Made by a program: the position numbers and the translations under genes. From the NCBI GenBank assembly GCA_002205965.3, contig NADL03000008.1, positions 372,001 to 436,000 on the forward strand: a stretch of DNA of 64,000 nucleotides. The letters run 5' to 3'. The stretch is from Kappaphycus alvarezii (Eukaryota; Rhodophyta; Florideophyceae; Gigartinales; Solieriaceae). Of the stretch, positions 46,671 to 58,008 are shown piece after piece; the first letter of the stretch is position 1; every line of letters starts with the position of its first letter. The notes below the pieces were generated by a model, which made no database searches, had not been told where the DNA came from, and worked only from the letters and a program-made list of their open reading frames with translations.

Positions 46671-47087
46671 TTAGTCCAAATGTTTGTACTGCATGTTTTG
46701 CATTTCGTATTCAAATATGGTGCGGTGAAAAACTGTGGGGAACATTACAAGGCACGTGTGCACAAATTTGGGCTACGAAATTACTGTTTGACTACAGTAA
46801 GGGCCATGAAACTGAGGGAAACCAGCGATGTTTTCTACTGCAGTGCTGACTTTTTAATCAAAATACTTTATTGAGTGCATTGAGAAATTCGACAAATTTA
46901 CAAATGCGAAGTTCATCTTGAGGAGGGAGTGCTTCGGAAAAAATGGGACATATTGAAAATTTGGCTACTAGTTTACACGTCGATTTAATTTGGTGCTACT
47001 TGAGGATACTTGAGCTTCGCAATGTTTCCGTTCCGCCAAAGTCCAAAGAGAAAGTTCATCTTGTGTCCGCGACCGTCCCCCTCCCCC

Positions 47088-47938
47088 ATGTCAGATCCTT
47101 CCAACGTCACTTCTTCCATTCAAGAAACACCGGCCTCAGCCACCGGAACACCAGCGAAACCTCGCAATATAGCGGGAAATTGCCCTATTCCTCCACCAGC
47201 ATCCCAGTATCACGCCCCGGCATCTGTCATTACACCCAAAAACGCCACGCCTCGCAAAAAAGGAGGCAAACGAAGTGGCTCACCAAATTATAGTTATGCG
47301 GACGTTGACAAACTTCTAGATATTCTAGAAAAACTGAAGCCTATCGGGAGCAATGATTGGGCAGCAGTCGTGGCGCAGTTTCAGAGGTACACACAAGACG
47401 AAAGCCGATATCCGAGAGATTTACAATCTCTTAGGATGAAATTTGACAAACTCGTAATTGTCAAGAAACCTGCAGTAAATCCGTCGTGTCCTCCGCTCGT
47501 TCGACGAGCGAAACAATTTGCGAGAGATATTATCGGAAGAATAAGCGCCACCTCTGTCGGAGATGATGAAGATTGTCTAGAAGAAGCGTTGAGTGCAGAT
47601 GGTCATATTGGTGAAAACGGATCTTCTGCAGCATCTTTGGCGCCGTCAAATCCAAGCGAACAGCTGATGGGTCTGCTTTGGGAGCTCGTCGCGGAAAGAC
47701 GAGGGCGGGAGCTACAGTTAATGCGCGTAATGATGTCGATGAAGAGCTCATAAAGCATGTGGGTGATATTTCTCGTGCGATTCATGAGCTCGTGGATACC
47801 TCAACCAATTCTTCTTCTGCATTGACCCTTACGAAGGAAGATTTTTCTGCGATTGTGAAGCATGAGGTGCAGACGAAGCTACTATGGCTCAACGAGACAT
47901 TGAAGGAAATAAAAGACTTTCTGAGACGTTCGCAGTAG
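47088..47938 (+). pseudogene. DUF6818-like partner gene of H5
   Basis: The best start is ATG 47088 (MSDPSNVTSSIQETPASATG), after a C-rich leader; the frame is also open upstream from 47021. A Pro/Thr-rich N-terminus leads to a SANT-like domain of the DUF6818 type: NYSYADVDKLLDILEKLKPI, GSNDWAAVVAQFQRY and YPRDLQSLRMKFDKL. A C-terminal helical region (EQLMGLLWELVAERRGRELQ) changes frame near 47690-47740 and continues DEELIKHVGDISRAIHELVD, ending FLRRSQ at 47938. DUF6818 proteins are widespread in oomycetes and algae and resemble Myb/SANT DNA-binding partners. Only one frameshift separates it from an intact gene. Confidence 0.7.
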
Positions 47939-48080
47939 CTTGCGCGGGCTATCTTCGGTGCGGCGGACGAAGTCCGCTGGCTCAATACGCGCGCCTGGCT
48001 TCGCTCAGGTCCTATCGGTGTTTTCCGGTGTTCTCGTCCGCCTGCGCGCGCCGCGAATAGCAGGCGAATGTGGAGCGGCA
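47939..48080. terminator. GC-rich spacer between convergent H5 genes
   Basis: A markedly GC-rich stretch with short inverted blocks (GCGGCGGACGAAGTCCGCTGG contains CGGAC/GTCCG; GCGCGCCTGG; CGCCTGCGCGCGCC) lies exactly between the partner stop at 47938 and the transposase 3' end. Function is inferred from the same placement in H1, H3 and H4. Confidence 0.4.
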
Positions 48081-48107
48081 ATCAACAGAAAATAAATGCG
48101 TTTACTC

Positions 48108-49152
48108 TTACCCTTCTTGGTTTTGCTCGTCAAGGAAGCGCTGTATCTGTGGCGCAGTGTCTGTGTTTTCGTCAGCATAAGTTGTTTTGATGTAGTTCAG
48201 TCCTATGAGCCTTTTACTATCATTGAGAAGGCAGACCCAAACTGTCAATAGACGCGTACGCTTCGCACTGTCCGGAGAAGGGGTTAACGGCACCTCCCAA
48301 ATAGACCCTTGGTAGCGCGTAAACCCCATTCTGCTGCCTTCCTATCGCTTTCCATAATTCTTTGCATGACTAAATCAATGACAGCGAGCTCTGTACTTGC
48401 CGGGATTCCTGAAGTCTCGTTCGTTTTTCTGGCACGAAATAATCTTCAAGTTGGCGATTCGTGCATCGACAACGAAAGCACTGTCTCCTAGGATAGCGAA
48501 ACCGGGAGGTGTCATGGAATCTTCTACTTTAGGGGTATGTTAGACCTGATAAAGATCCCAGCTTACTGTTATGCCAAGATCCTGGATTGTTAATGCCTGC
48601 ATGGGTGTTCTCACCCTTGAAGTTGAAAACAAACAGATTGGTGACCTCCACACTTGTATTGTATCCTTAGCAGTAGGCATTCTGTACGTTGCCTTCAATT
48701 TAGTCGGCACAAGGCATTCTGCCTCCATCAATAATAACAAATATATTCCGAAGAAGAGCGCCACTTGGTCTGTTGTTCGTAAGCAAATTAGCAGACTCAC
48801 ACATCTCGTCCACGGTTTGCCATCGAGCATTCATGAAAATAGCAGTACTCTCTTTGCATACTTGTAGCATAACCTCTAATCTATAGTCTAGCCAAAGGTT
48901 TAAAGTAGCCGAAACCAATCCAAATAATGGGCACAGAGCGTATTGTCGACAACCGGAGTTGAGATACCATAAAATTAGACCAAGAAGGTCTTCAGTTTTG
49001 ATCGAAGGTCTGCGGCCTCTAGACTTTGTACGTCGATAAGGGCTGCCGTAGTTAGTGACCGTACGCTTCATGTTGAATAAAGGGAATAAGATGTTGACGA
49101 AAGTGTGACGGTCAAAATTGAGTAATATAAGAAGTCGGATGATGTTCCGCAC
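48108..49152 (-). pseudogene. Harbinger-like transposase of H5
   Basis: The N-terminal frame (49152-48700) carries SRGRRPSIKTEDLLGLILWY, YALCPLFGLVSATLNLWLDY and NIFVIIDGGRMPCAD with the first Asp. After a frameshift the middle gives MTPPGFAILGDSAFVVDARI near 48510-48450 with the second Asp. A second shift gives IPASTELAVIDLVMQRIMES and KAAEWGLRATKGLFGR with the catalytic Glu. The last frame (48329-48108) reads LLNDSKRLIGLNYIKTTYAD, a conserved C-terminus of this family. The gene is nearly complete but carries two or more frameshifts. It differs clearly from H1-H4. Confidence 0.75.
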
Positions 49153-49531
49153 GAGATGAGCTGACGCCAGGCAGTTGTACTTTCAGAGGAAAGCGGGCGT
49201 ATGAGCTCAACTCGTAGGTATCTAGACTGCCTTTTTCGAATTACTGACAAGTGCACCATTTGTTGTTTACTGCGTCATCTGATGCAAACTGCAGTTGTGA
49301 CTGCCGCTGAAACGGCAGATTATATCACAGATAGGCGCTCTGGGTTCATCGATGGGGTTAACGAAGGTGTATGGGCTAAACTTTCCAGGACAAATTTTTG
49401 TGAATTTGTTCTGCCCCTCCAGGACCCATAACAAATTGACAAAATTTGTCCGACAGTCACTCGAAACTCTGTAATATTATTGGCTGCATTCGTCAATTTA
49501 TCGATTTGTCAAATTTCTGAATGCACTCATT

Positions 49532-50142
49532 GCAGTACTGTTTCAGGGATTTTCAAAATTTGGGAGAGTCTATATAAACCTTGGCCGTGGAATGTTTGGG
49601 CCTTAACCACCCCGGCCAGACCGACAACAACAACCGGCGATTACCTGGTGTGGGCCTAAAACCCCACACTCGGTTTATCAAGAAAGCTTGTCTGTGCTGT
49701 GAGTTCTTCCAATCCGACAGGAGGTCAAAATCTCTATTATATTTTCCTTTCAGTCGGATTGCAAGCGGGGTATAACATTCTTTTTTACTCTGATCCCTCG
49801 GTATAACACCCAGTACCGATATAAAAAAGGCTTCCAGGGATCAAATCCCGTGCATCAATCCCAGTCAACGATGTCATCTACTGGCATCTAAAGGGATGGG
49901 AGTGCCGTACCCGAGAAGGTCGTAACCACAAGTGCCGCAGCTCGAGCATCAAGCTTAGCGGAGAAGATCGTATCCAAGGCCGACCGAAGGGAATAACCAT
50001 AGTGAACTTCGGAGACATAGGACAGACATCGAGGATTGGAATCTAGTGGCCGAGTCTGCATACAAAAACTTGAGTTATACCAACAGCTTGTTTGGTTTCA
50101 CTCTGGGTAGACATTAAATTTATCAAGGACAGCCGTTGCATT
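49532..50142 (+). other. Possible LTR promoter, leader and gag start of another retroelement
   Basis: A TATA box GTCTATATAAACC at 49568-49580 is followed by an untranslated-looking leader. From about 49871 a frame begins MSSTGI and, one frameshift later, reads VVTTSAAARASSLAEKIVSK and ADRRE. Further fragments (DIEDWNLVAESAYKNLSYTN) reach the gypsy LTR at 50143. The layout suggests a retroelement 5' end interrupted by the gypsy insertion. The evidence is weak and no second LTR was found. Confidence 0.25.
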
Positions 50143-50604
50143 TGTTAAGGGCGCGAAGGGGATAAATTGGCCTGTCGCGCGCGAGTGAGGGTTCGATAGG
50201 GGTGGAGAGCCGGTAAGGGGGGAAAGCAGGATGGGGAAGGAGGGAAGATTGTTGGAGAGGGACGAGAGTCTCTTTTTGGTTGCTAGGGTACCATACCTCC
50301 GGTTTTCTAGATAGTCACCCCTCGTAAATAATAAATATTCTCAAATACCCTACAGTACTGTACAGTGCACCACTTATGGTCCTCAGAAACTTCCAGAAGC
50401 CACGTGTACAGCTTGAGAGTGGCAGTGAAGGACACAGTATTGTGCGAGTAGCGTACGAGCACCGTACTTGTACATTCACTTCTTCCCGCGCTTACCCTTT
50501 CCAACTCCGCTTGCACTCACGAACCTCAAGACTCGCGCACCATTTCACCCAGAATCAGCCATCCATTTGGTACTGTACCACTAATACGGCACCATCCTCT
50601 CCCG
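50143..50604 (-). repeat. 3' LTR segment of the Ty3/gypsy element
   Basis: Starts TGTTAAGGGCGCGAAGG at 50143 and matches 55848-56307 over its whole length with about five substitutions and two single-G length differences. Read on the element's strand it ends CCTTAACA, fitting the ...CA end of an LTR. The inner (right) boundary is uncertain: the two copies diverge after CTCTCCCG, either because the LTR is longer and the other copy is truncated, or because this is its true end. Confidence 0.75.
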
Positions 50605-51063
50605 AAGACGAACCCTTGGGGCGTCTATCCCTGACAATTCGGTTTCATCCATCCGGACCCCTCCATTCCCTCGCGTGCCTTACCCCCTTCGGCCTGCTTT
50701 GCCTTGGTTTCATCGGTAGCGATTCTCCCATTGTTTCGGTTCGGTCTCGGCTGGTTGATGATCCTACATGGCTAGGACAAAGCAGACCGCGAACAAATCG
50801 ACCGAGGATTAGGCACCCGGGGACCAGCTGGCGAGGCTTCCATTGCAGAGGGCTGCGGGCAGCTCGCGCATCCTCCGCCGCGCGAAGGTGTATTGACGTC
50901 CCATGATTCCTCGGAAAAGACCCCTTTTGCCGAAGGCTAAATTTATTTTCGCGCTCCGCGTAATCGACACCTGACTTCGAGGCAGTGGGAAATCTGCGGT
51001 CGCACCGATGTGGACAGGTTGATGGGTTCAGGAGAAGGTAACATACGAGTCAATTTCTCGAAG
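50605..51063. other. Between 3' LTR segment and gypsy pol
   Basis: A plus-strand open frame (50376-50906) spans the LTR edge and is probably chance. The stretch may be a 3' untranslated region or the remainder of a longer LTR. No polypurine tract could be fixed. Confidence 0.3.
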
Positions 51064-54000
51064 CTAACTGCGAAAGGTCGAGCGGAGAGTAATAAAGGGA
51101 GTAATTAGAGACCTCCCGCACCCAAAGGATAGTTCTGCGGTTGTTTCAGATACTTGAGGCGCAAGTAGTACTTGCGGAGGCGACGAGCGTGAATGGCCAA
51201 TCGTGAGAACCTCCCATGCGGCGAACGGAGTACTTAGTGTGGGTGCGCTGCCGTTCGATTTTACAGGGTCCAAAGTAACGCGATTGAAGTGACGGCCATT
51301 TTAGGCCCTAGAAGGCCTTGCCGTGCGCGACCAAAACCAGGTCCCCGACCGCGTCGTGGACGACTTCCAGGGCCTTTGGGCCTTTCTGTACCCAGCGCCC
51401 TCTTTGCAGGAGACTAGCTACAGCCAGGGTCTCTATAGGACGATCCCAGGACTCCTGGGCTTGCGGCGGTTAGTACGGTCAGTACCCATCACGCGTGATT
51501 TGACGCCGTACAGCAACTCAAAGGGGCTACTCCACTCGGCACAGGCCGGCGGCGATATCCGAACACACACTTATGGAGGGCTTCAGCCCAGTCTTCTCCA
51601 TCAAGAACGATCTTCCAATTCCAGACTTCAAGGTGCGAACCATGCCTTTCCGCTCTTCCATTGGACATGGGGCGTACGCCATGACTGCGCGCCACTTGAT
51701 CCCATGATTCTGCATGAAAGGACGAGGGAAGCAGTGGTCAAACAGGTTCCATTATCGCTCACGATCTCCTTAGGAGGACCAAATGGCCTTATTATCTCTT
51801 CCTCCACAAAACTTATACTGTAGGTGCCGTCGCATCGCGTGTAGGTATGGCGATTGGCCATTCGGTTAGATGTTCGACACAGACCAATGTAACGGAAGCC
51901 TTCTCTGGATCGCTGCAATGGGCCTGCGAAATCAATCGAGGAGGTTGAGAACAGTCCTCCCACCGCACACCCAAAATATTCATGTACTGCTGGAGCCTTT
52001 GGCATTCGCTGACACGCATCGCACCTATTCGTGCACATCTCCGACCATTCTCGGCCACCAGAATCAATCCTGCGTAAACTTAAGGGTTATACGCGCATCC
52101 CAGTGGCCCACACTATCATAAAGAAATCGCAGTATTTTTGCACGCACTGCCTTTCTCAGAATGATCCTCGGGCCACCTTTCGTACGACGGATCAAATTTC
52201 CGTTCCAGACCATGAAGTTCTTGGGTGCACGCCTTGCTTTCAATCTCTCCTTCGGCGGGCATGGGAGGTATCTTCCATGCAAAGGTACTGGCGGACCAAA
52301 GTGAGATGCGGTTCCAGACAAGCATCGTCCGCCACCTCACGGGACCTACTGAGAGTTAGATCCCCCTCGTTCTGGTCAGAACGGACCTCTGTTTCTATCG
52401 CTAATCTTGACAGTCCATCTGCTGACACATTCATCTTCCCGGTTCGGTAACGAATAACGTAGTCATATTCTGCCAGGAAGTCAAGCCAACGAGCTAGCCG
52501 TCCATGTATGTCCTTCCGCACAAAGGCTTCCTTTAGCGACCAATGGCGGTAATGAGCTCGAATGGTGGCTTGACAAGAGGTAAACACGAAACTTCCGTAA
52601 ACCAAAAACAACTGCCAACGCCTCCCTCTCGCAGACCGAGTAGCGTTTCTCTGCCAGGCTCATTTGTCCAGCTTGCATTGTACGGTATTTATTTTCCCAT
52701 CCAGTTTTTTTTGAGATAAAACGGCGCCAACTGTAGAGAAAGATGCTTCCGTTTCGACGATGAAAGACTTTTAAAGTCAGCAAACGCTAGAACAGAAGGG
52801 AGGTCAGCTTCCTTCAATGAGCGAAAAGATTCTTCTTTGCTCCGCTCCACGCGAATCTCCTTTTTGTCAAAGTCACTGCGTGCAAATGGCAGCCTTACTC
52901 GCGAGTCCTTAATAAACCTCCTATTGTATCCTACCCACTCGAGGAAACTGCGGACCTGCGTAATGCTGACGGGGCTTGGGATTGCTTGAATTGCCTCGAC
53001 TTTTCCCGTATCCACTCGTACCCGTGCTCGTCAACTACATGGCCCAGAAGGCCGATCCTTCCTTCTGCGAGGTGGCATTTAGCCAGCTTGAGCTTCAATC
53101 CGTATTTTGGACGCTACTTATAACAGCTGAAACGTGCTCCAAGTGCTCTTCCAATTTGTGGAGAAGACCACGACGTCGTCCAATAGACGCAAGCGAAGTC
53201 CATATCTGCTAGGTCAAGGTCCACATCCGCTGAAACGTCGAGGGGTCATTCATAAGCCCGAACGACATAACGTTGAATTAGTAAGTCACGAATCGACACA
53301 CGAATGTCGTCTTCTCCTTCAGAACTCTCGAGGCGGACCTGCCAATATCCGCTGAACAGATCCAAAGAGGTGACACCGTTGCGCCTTGCAGGGAGTCAAA
53401 AATCTCCTCTATTTCGGCAAGGGCCAACGATCGCCCTTCATCTTTTGGTTAAGGTCCGGTAGTCGACGCAGAAGCGGGGCTTCCCGTCCTTCTTAGTAGC
53501 GATACAACCGGAAAGGACCAGGCAGATGATGCGGGCCGAATTATCCCGGCTTCCAGCATCTTATCCAACTCCTCTCGGACGAGCTGGTTCTGCTTAGGCG
53601 CTAGACGACGCCCTTATGGTAGATGGGCTTGTCGTCATTGATTCGAACATTTCTATAGGAACGCTCGAAGGATGAAGGTCGCCAGGATTCGGCGATCACG
53701 TCGCCTTCAGAAAGAAGCTTTTTGAACTCCTCCTTCTTGATGAGGGGCAGGTGTTCCAACTTCTTTTCGAGCACCTCTGCCGTTGACAGGGTTTCATTTT
53801 CCATCTGTTCTTCCAAATAGTCTTGAATCGTCAGTGCGAGGCCTACATTTCGGTTTTCTCGCCCTCCGATTCATCAGATTCTTCGTCTTCGGAGGGTGCG
53901 CTGAGGAAGACGAAGTGAAGTCCTCACTATCCGTTCCTCTCCTTCTTTCACAAGATCTTCAGCAGTTAAACGGCGAACTCGGGAAGCCAGTCGACACAGC

Positions 54001-55770
54001 GACCTTGGACTCGTGCTTGAGGGTAACTGTTTTAGTACCATAGTCCAGAGTGGCCATCAAGGCTTCCATCGTCGGGTCGCTAATGAGAACTTCGAAGAGA
54101 GATCCTTCGACCACAATGAGTCCAAGCAAACAAGGAGACCTCCGAAGGAAATAGGGGTACTTCGCAAGATTGCATTCACCTGGCACTTCACGCCCGTAGC
54201 GACAGTGATCGTACGGTTGACGACCTCGGGCTCTTCCGATAGTTTCGCTGCGAATTCAGCGGAGATAATATCTGTTTTTGCCCCAGTATCGCATAATGTG
54301 TGCTCATTAGTTCCGTACACGCTCACCTCCACAAACTTTAAGAACGCTTTCTTCCCTGCCCCTCCCCGTTCACGGCGCCTACGATTCCTCCACTGAATAG
54401 TTCCTTGAGGACTCTTTGCGCCCGTACGGCGTCACCACGTAAGAGCTGGCCAAATGAAAGGCCAGCAGGAGCATTCGCCTGATCATTTAGGACATCGTAC
54501 TTAGGGACGAACTCGGAAATGTCTCGAACTTAGACATCCTTTCGGTCCCTTTTTTTGGCTTTCTTAGACTTTGTCTTCTTTCTCGTTGACTTTTTGTCTC
54601 CGGGGGCAACCTTCCTCTTCCGAGATACAACCGCTTGCCGAGGAGCTACCGATCCTCGGTGGTTAGAAGGCCCGGCGATCGAAGGTTCAATATCGCCTCG
54701 ATCAGGGCTCCCTGTACTCCACGAGCAAATTTACGGAGGGTTCCCCGTCAGAGTTACGTATGACTGCGAGGAGCTCTTCAGTGTCCGAACCAATAACAAC
54801 GGAGACGGTCTCCTTGTCTTCTTCATAGTCCAACTCCTCCTCACTGAATCCCTCTTTTGCCACAGAAAGCTTACCTCCGGTCGGTTCCTTTTTAGCGCGA
54901 TTCCAGCAAGTAGCTTCCGAGTGCCCCTTCTTATCGCACTTGGAGCACCTGGTGTCGCGACGGGGATCGTCGGGGCAACGGTTAGCTGCATGCCCCTGCT
55001 TGTTACAAAATGAACAGACTCGATCACTGCCAGCCTGTTCGGCCCTTCCGATCCCAGAGGAGGCCCTTTCATCGAGCCCACCTGCCTTTGCTGCTTCTTG
55101 ATCATTAGAGACAGATCTTCGAAGGCGGTGACGAGACTTTCCACCTTGCTTTCGACTTCCGGTACACGATGATCGGTACGAACGAGCAATCTTGGTGCCT
55201 TCTTTTCGACAGAGACGACCGGTCTGTCTAGCCATGTCTCCTTCTTTTCGTGAATTATGACCGAATACCCCGGGTGGGATCAGCTATCGGTGAAGGTTCA
55301 ACGGACTTCTGCGGCGACTGAAACGAATTCTTTCCTTCGTCAAAATCATCGATAACAGACTTCATCGCCTGATATTCCTTAGGAATGGGATAAATAATAC
55401 AAGGAACCAGATCCGAGTGGACCATCGCGGCCTTACTGAGAAGCCCAAACTTGGCTTCCTCGTTGAACGTAGCCTTAGCGAATAGAGAATCCATTTTCCG
55501 AATCGATTCCATTAGACGCTTAGGATCGAGCTTAGCCTTCATTGCACGACGAATCACTTCGTGCAGCTCATCCTTGTATCCAACCTTATGCGATAGTGCC
55601 GCTTTGACAAAAGAATACTTCTTTCCATCCGGCAAGAGATTACCGGTATCATACGTGAACGTCTGGAAGAAGAAGTCAAACGCTTTGCCGTCAAGTACGA
55701 CAGAAGTTCAAGTGACTTCCCTTCTTCGGGCTTACCGCGCATCGCGTCGTTTTCAAAGAAGAAAAGAATA
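51064..55770 (-). pseudogene. Ty3/gypsy gag-pol
   Basis: In element order: gag near 55770-55255 (GYKDELHEVIRRAMKAKLDP, PIPKEYQAMKSVIDDF); two zinc knuckles CSFCNKQGHAANRC and CSKCDKKGHSEATC within 55235-54702; aspartic protease at 54332-54057 with LCDTGAKTDIISAEF; RT with LLDDVVVFS (YLDD box) at about 53187-53160; the RT/RNase H junction IPSPVSITQVRSFLEWVGYN near 52980; RNase H with SLAEKRYSVCEREALAVVFG and YRTGKMNVSADGLSRL; integrase zinc finger (GHWDARITLKFTQD ... CDACQRMPKAP); and catalytic core SSIDFAGPL, FGPPKEIVSDNG. A C-terminal part ends at 51064. Order PR-RT-RH-INT identifies Ty3/gypsy. Frames change repeatedly, so no complete polyprotein exists. No C-terminal chromodomain was seen. 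Confidence 0.9.
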
Positions 55771-55847
55771 TCTTCACGTCAGAGTCCCCACAGAAAAGAG
55801 GGGTCGATGCAGTCGCAGACGCGTCTCTAACCCTTGACAGAAGTACA

Positions 55848-56307
55848 TGTTAAGGGCGCGAAGGGGATAAATTGGCCTGTCGCGCGCGAGTGAGGGTTCG
55901 ATAGGGGTGGAGAGCCGGTAAGGGGGAAAGCAGGATGGGAAGGAGGGAAGATTGTTGGAGAGGGACGAGAGTCTCTTTTTGGTTGCTAGGGTACCATACC
56001 TCCGGTTTTCTAGATAGTCACCCCTCGTAAATAATAAATATTCTCAAATACCCTACAGTACTGTACAGTGCACCACTTATGGTCCTCAGAAACTTCCAGA
56101 AGCCACGTGTACAGCTTGAGAGTGGCAGTGAAGGACACAGTATTGTGCGAGTTGCGTACGAGCACCGTACTTGTACATTCACTTCTTCCCGCGCTTACCC
56201 TTGCCACCTCCGCTTGCACTCACGAACCTCAAGACTCGCGCACCATTTCACCCAGAATCAGCCATCCATTTGGTACTGTACCGCTAATACGGCACCACCC
56301 TCTCCCG
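55848..56307 (-). repeat. 5' LTR segment of the Ty3/gypsy element
   Basis: Near-identical to 50143-50604. Its inner edge (55848) abuts the gag leader. The neighbouring bases do not show the usual TGG-start primer site, so the primer tRNA is unknown. The outer edge stops matching after 56307, where a hairpin-rich 200-base segment begins before H4. Confidence 0.75.
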
Positions 56308-56360
56308 CTACAGCAGCATTAAAAGAATCAAAATTTCACAAAAAAAGAGAACCCTTACGA

Positions 56361-56422
56361 GCCGAGAAATTTCTCGGCCCTAAAAGATATTTATCTTTTT
56401 GACCGCTACTGTAAGGTAGCGG
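56361..56422. other. Three back-to-back hairpins
   Basis: GCCGAGAAATTTCTCGGC at 56361-56378 is a perfect palindrome. AAAAGATA-TT-TATCTTTT follows at 56382-56399 and CCGCTAC-TGTAAG-GTAGCGG at 56403-56422. A TATA-like GTCTATATAAAC is at 56450-56461. The segment lies between the truncated gypsy LTR and the H4 left end. Confidence 0.6.
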
Positions 56423-56704
56423 ATGTATGCCCATAGGGCCAGCTAGGAGGTCTATATAAACGCCTGTACAGTACTTCCGGACCCTGGATGACGGAAGGAC
56501 ATCAGATTAGGGAGCTTACGCTTGAGAAAAATGTGGTAGAATTCTGCGCAATGGTGAGCACACGTGGCTCATGAAGTTGAGTCCGTATGTAATCCTGAAT
56601 TTTAATTAACAGTTTACGCCTGACTGAGCGAGCTTGGCGTGAATATTACCCCACAAGGTACTGTACCTTGATGCTCGAGCTCATCGACCGGGCATCAACA
56701 AACC

Positions 56705-57896
56705 ATGTCCCTCAAGTCGTTCAACCTCATCTCCTGCACAAACCGTGCTTCTATCTACGCCACAGTCCTGACGGTCATCTCGAAGCGGTACTTGTCTAGG
56801 CACAAGCGGGGTATAGCTTTACGACTACAAAGGCGCTCTCTGCCATATGTGCAGAGTTTGCAACTTGGCAGCATCAAAAAGATACGCTTTTGCATCGCTC
56901 TAACCGCATCACTCTAATACATTTTACCTTTAACTCTAACAGTTATAGTGACCGCGAGGCTCTTTTGTATTTTCGCGTCAGATTGGTAGACATAGCGCGC
57001 TTAGTGCCTGGGCTGGCGTGGCCAACGCACAAGACGCATACGTCTCGAAGCCGTTACGTTGTTTCGCTTATTCTTGCGACGTGTTTAATTCTTCGTTGAC
57101 TGGATGTGCCAGATCGCTGGGAGGACGTGTGTACTCTCTTCGGCAATCATCCCTTCAATCTGTCCGAAATATTTTGGGAAGCTATGGACCACTTATGTCT
57201 GCATGCGGTAATCTACTGCTTGACCCCATACCAAAACCTTATATGGAACGATTTGCTGAGGGATTTAGCAAAGCAATACAAGACAAAGTTGCAGCGCTCC
57301 CCAACTGTGTCGCCTTTGTTGATGGAACATTTATCGGAATAGCTAGGCCAAAAGGGCATATGCGTCAGCTAGTAATATACAACGGTCACAAAGGCAAACA
57401 TGCCCTGAAGTATCAGTCTCTGTCGACAACGGATGGTATGATTTTACATGCGCATGGACCTGTGGAAGGAAGAAGACATGACTGGTTTATGTATACTTGT
57501 AGTGGTTTGGAGACGATTTTGGCTGAAGTGCTGGTAATCAATGGTGAGCAGTACGTTGTGTACGGAGACTCAGGGTATAATTGGAGGGTTTTCATGGAAG
57601 TTCCGTTTCAAGGAAGTAATTTAAAAACAACCAAAAGGCCTTTAACAAGTCTATGTCCAAAGTGAGAGTCACAGTTGAGTGGATTTTTAAAGAAATCAAG
57701 ATGTACTTCCCAGCGTGTGGATACAAAGCGCAAGATGAAGGTGGTCGAGTCACCTACAGGATTGCTTTACTTGGGAACTATGCTTCTATGCAACTTCCAT
57801 AACTTCTGCTACCCAAATCAAGTCGCACGCTACTTTGTAGTCACACCACCATCGTTGGAAGAGTATGTTATGCTGCGGGGGCTGCCTGAGGAGTGA
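56705..57896 (+). pseudogene. PIF/Harbinger transposase, copy H4
   Basis: Frames in order: a basic N-terminus; ITLIHFTFNSNSYSDREALL at 56900; LILATCLILR, then an in-frame TGA at 57097-57099 where H1 and H3 have Arg (CIVLRR, CVVLRR); DRWEDVCTLFGNHPFNLSEI; then, shifted, NCVAFVDGTFIGIARPKGHM (first Asp) and GPVEGRRHDWFMY (second Asp), YVVYGDSGYNWRVFMEVPF. Another shift gives KVRVTVEWIFKEIKMYF (catalytic Glu), and the C-terminus CNFHNFCYPNQVARYF ... SLEEYVML ends at 57896. All catalytic residues are present, but one nonsense change and at least two frameshifts break it. Confidence 0.8.
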
Positions 57897-57990
57897 AGCA
57901 CAAAGTTTTCTCCTGGCGAGCCTGTAGGCGAGCGCAAGGTCGTCCTTCAGCGCCGCAGGGAAGCTCCCAAAGCCCCCTCGCATTCCGTAA
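57897..57990. terminator. GC-rich spacer between convergent H4 genes
   Basis: Blocks CTGGCGAGCCTGTAGGCGAG and CAGCGCCGCAGGG form short GC-rich imperfect inverted repeats between the two convergent stops. Weaker than the H1 hairpin. Confidence 0.3.
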
Positions 57991-58008
57991 CGGTAAAAAG
58001 CACTCTAC

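Larger units (their letters stand above)
46873..49528. mobile_element. Harbinger-like element H5 with TIRs and ATT flanks
   Basis: The left end starting GAGTGCATTGAGAAATTCG at 46873 matches the complement of the right end, GAGTGCATTCAGAAATTTG, ending at 49528. Similarity runs for about 25-30 bases (GACAAAT continues on both sides). The 3 bases outside each end are ATT (46870-46872 and 49529-49531), a plausible 3-bp target-site duplication. Inside are a DUF6818-like gene (+) and a transposase (-), convergent. Confidence 0.75.

Noticed and set aside
49831..49850. GGATCAAATCCC as a Pol III B box or tRNA T-arm
   Set aside because: No A box or tRNA fold upstream; it sits in a retroelement-like leader.
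50376..50906. 176-codon plus-strand frame across the gypsy LTR edge
   Set aside because: Most of it is LTR sequence and it is partly repeated at 56079-56402; it is better explained as an open frame in a non-coding LTR.
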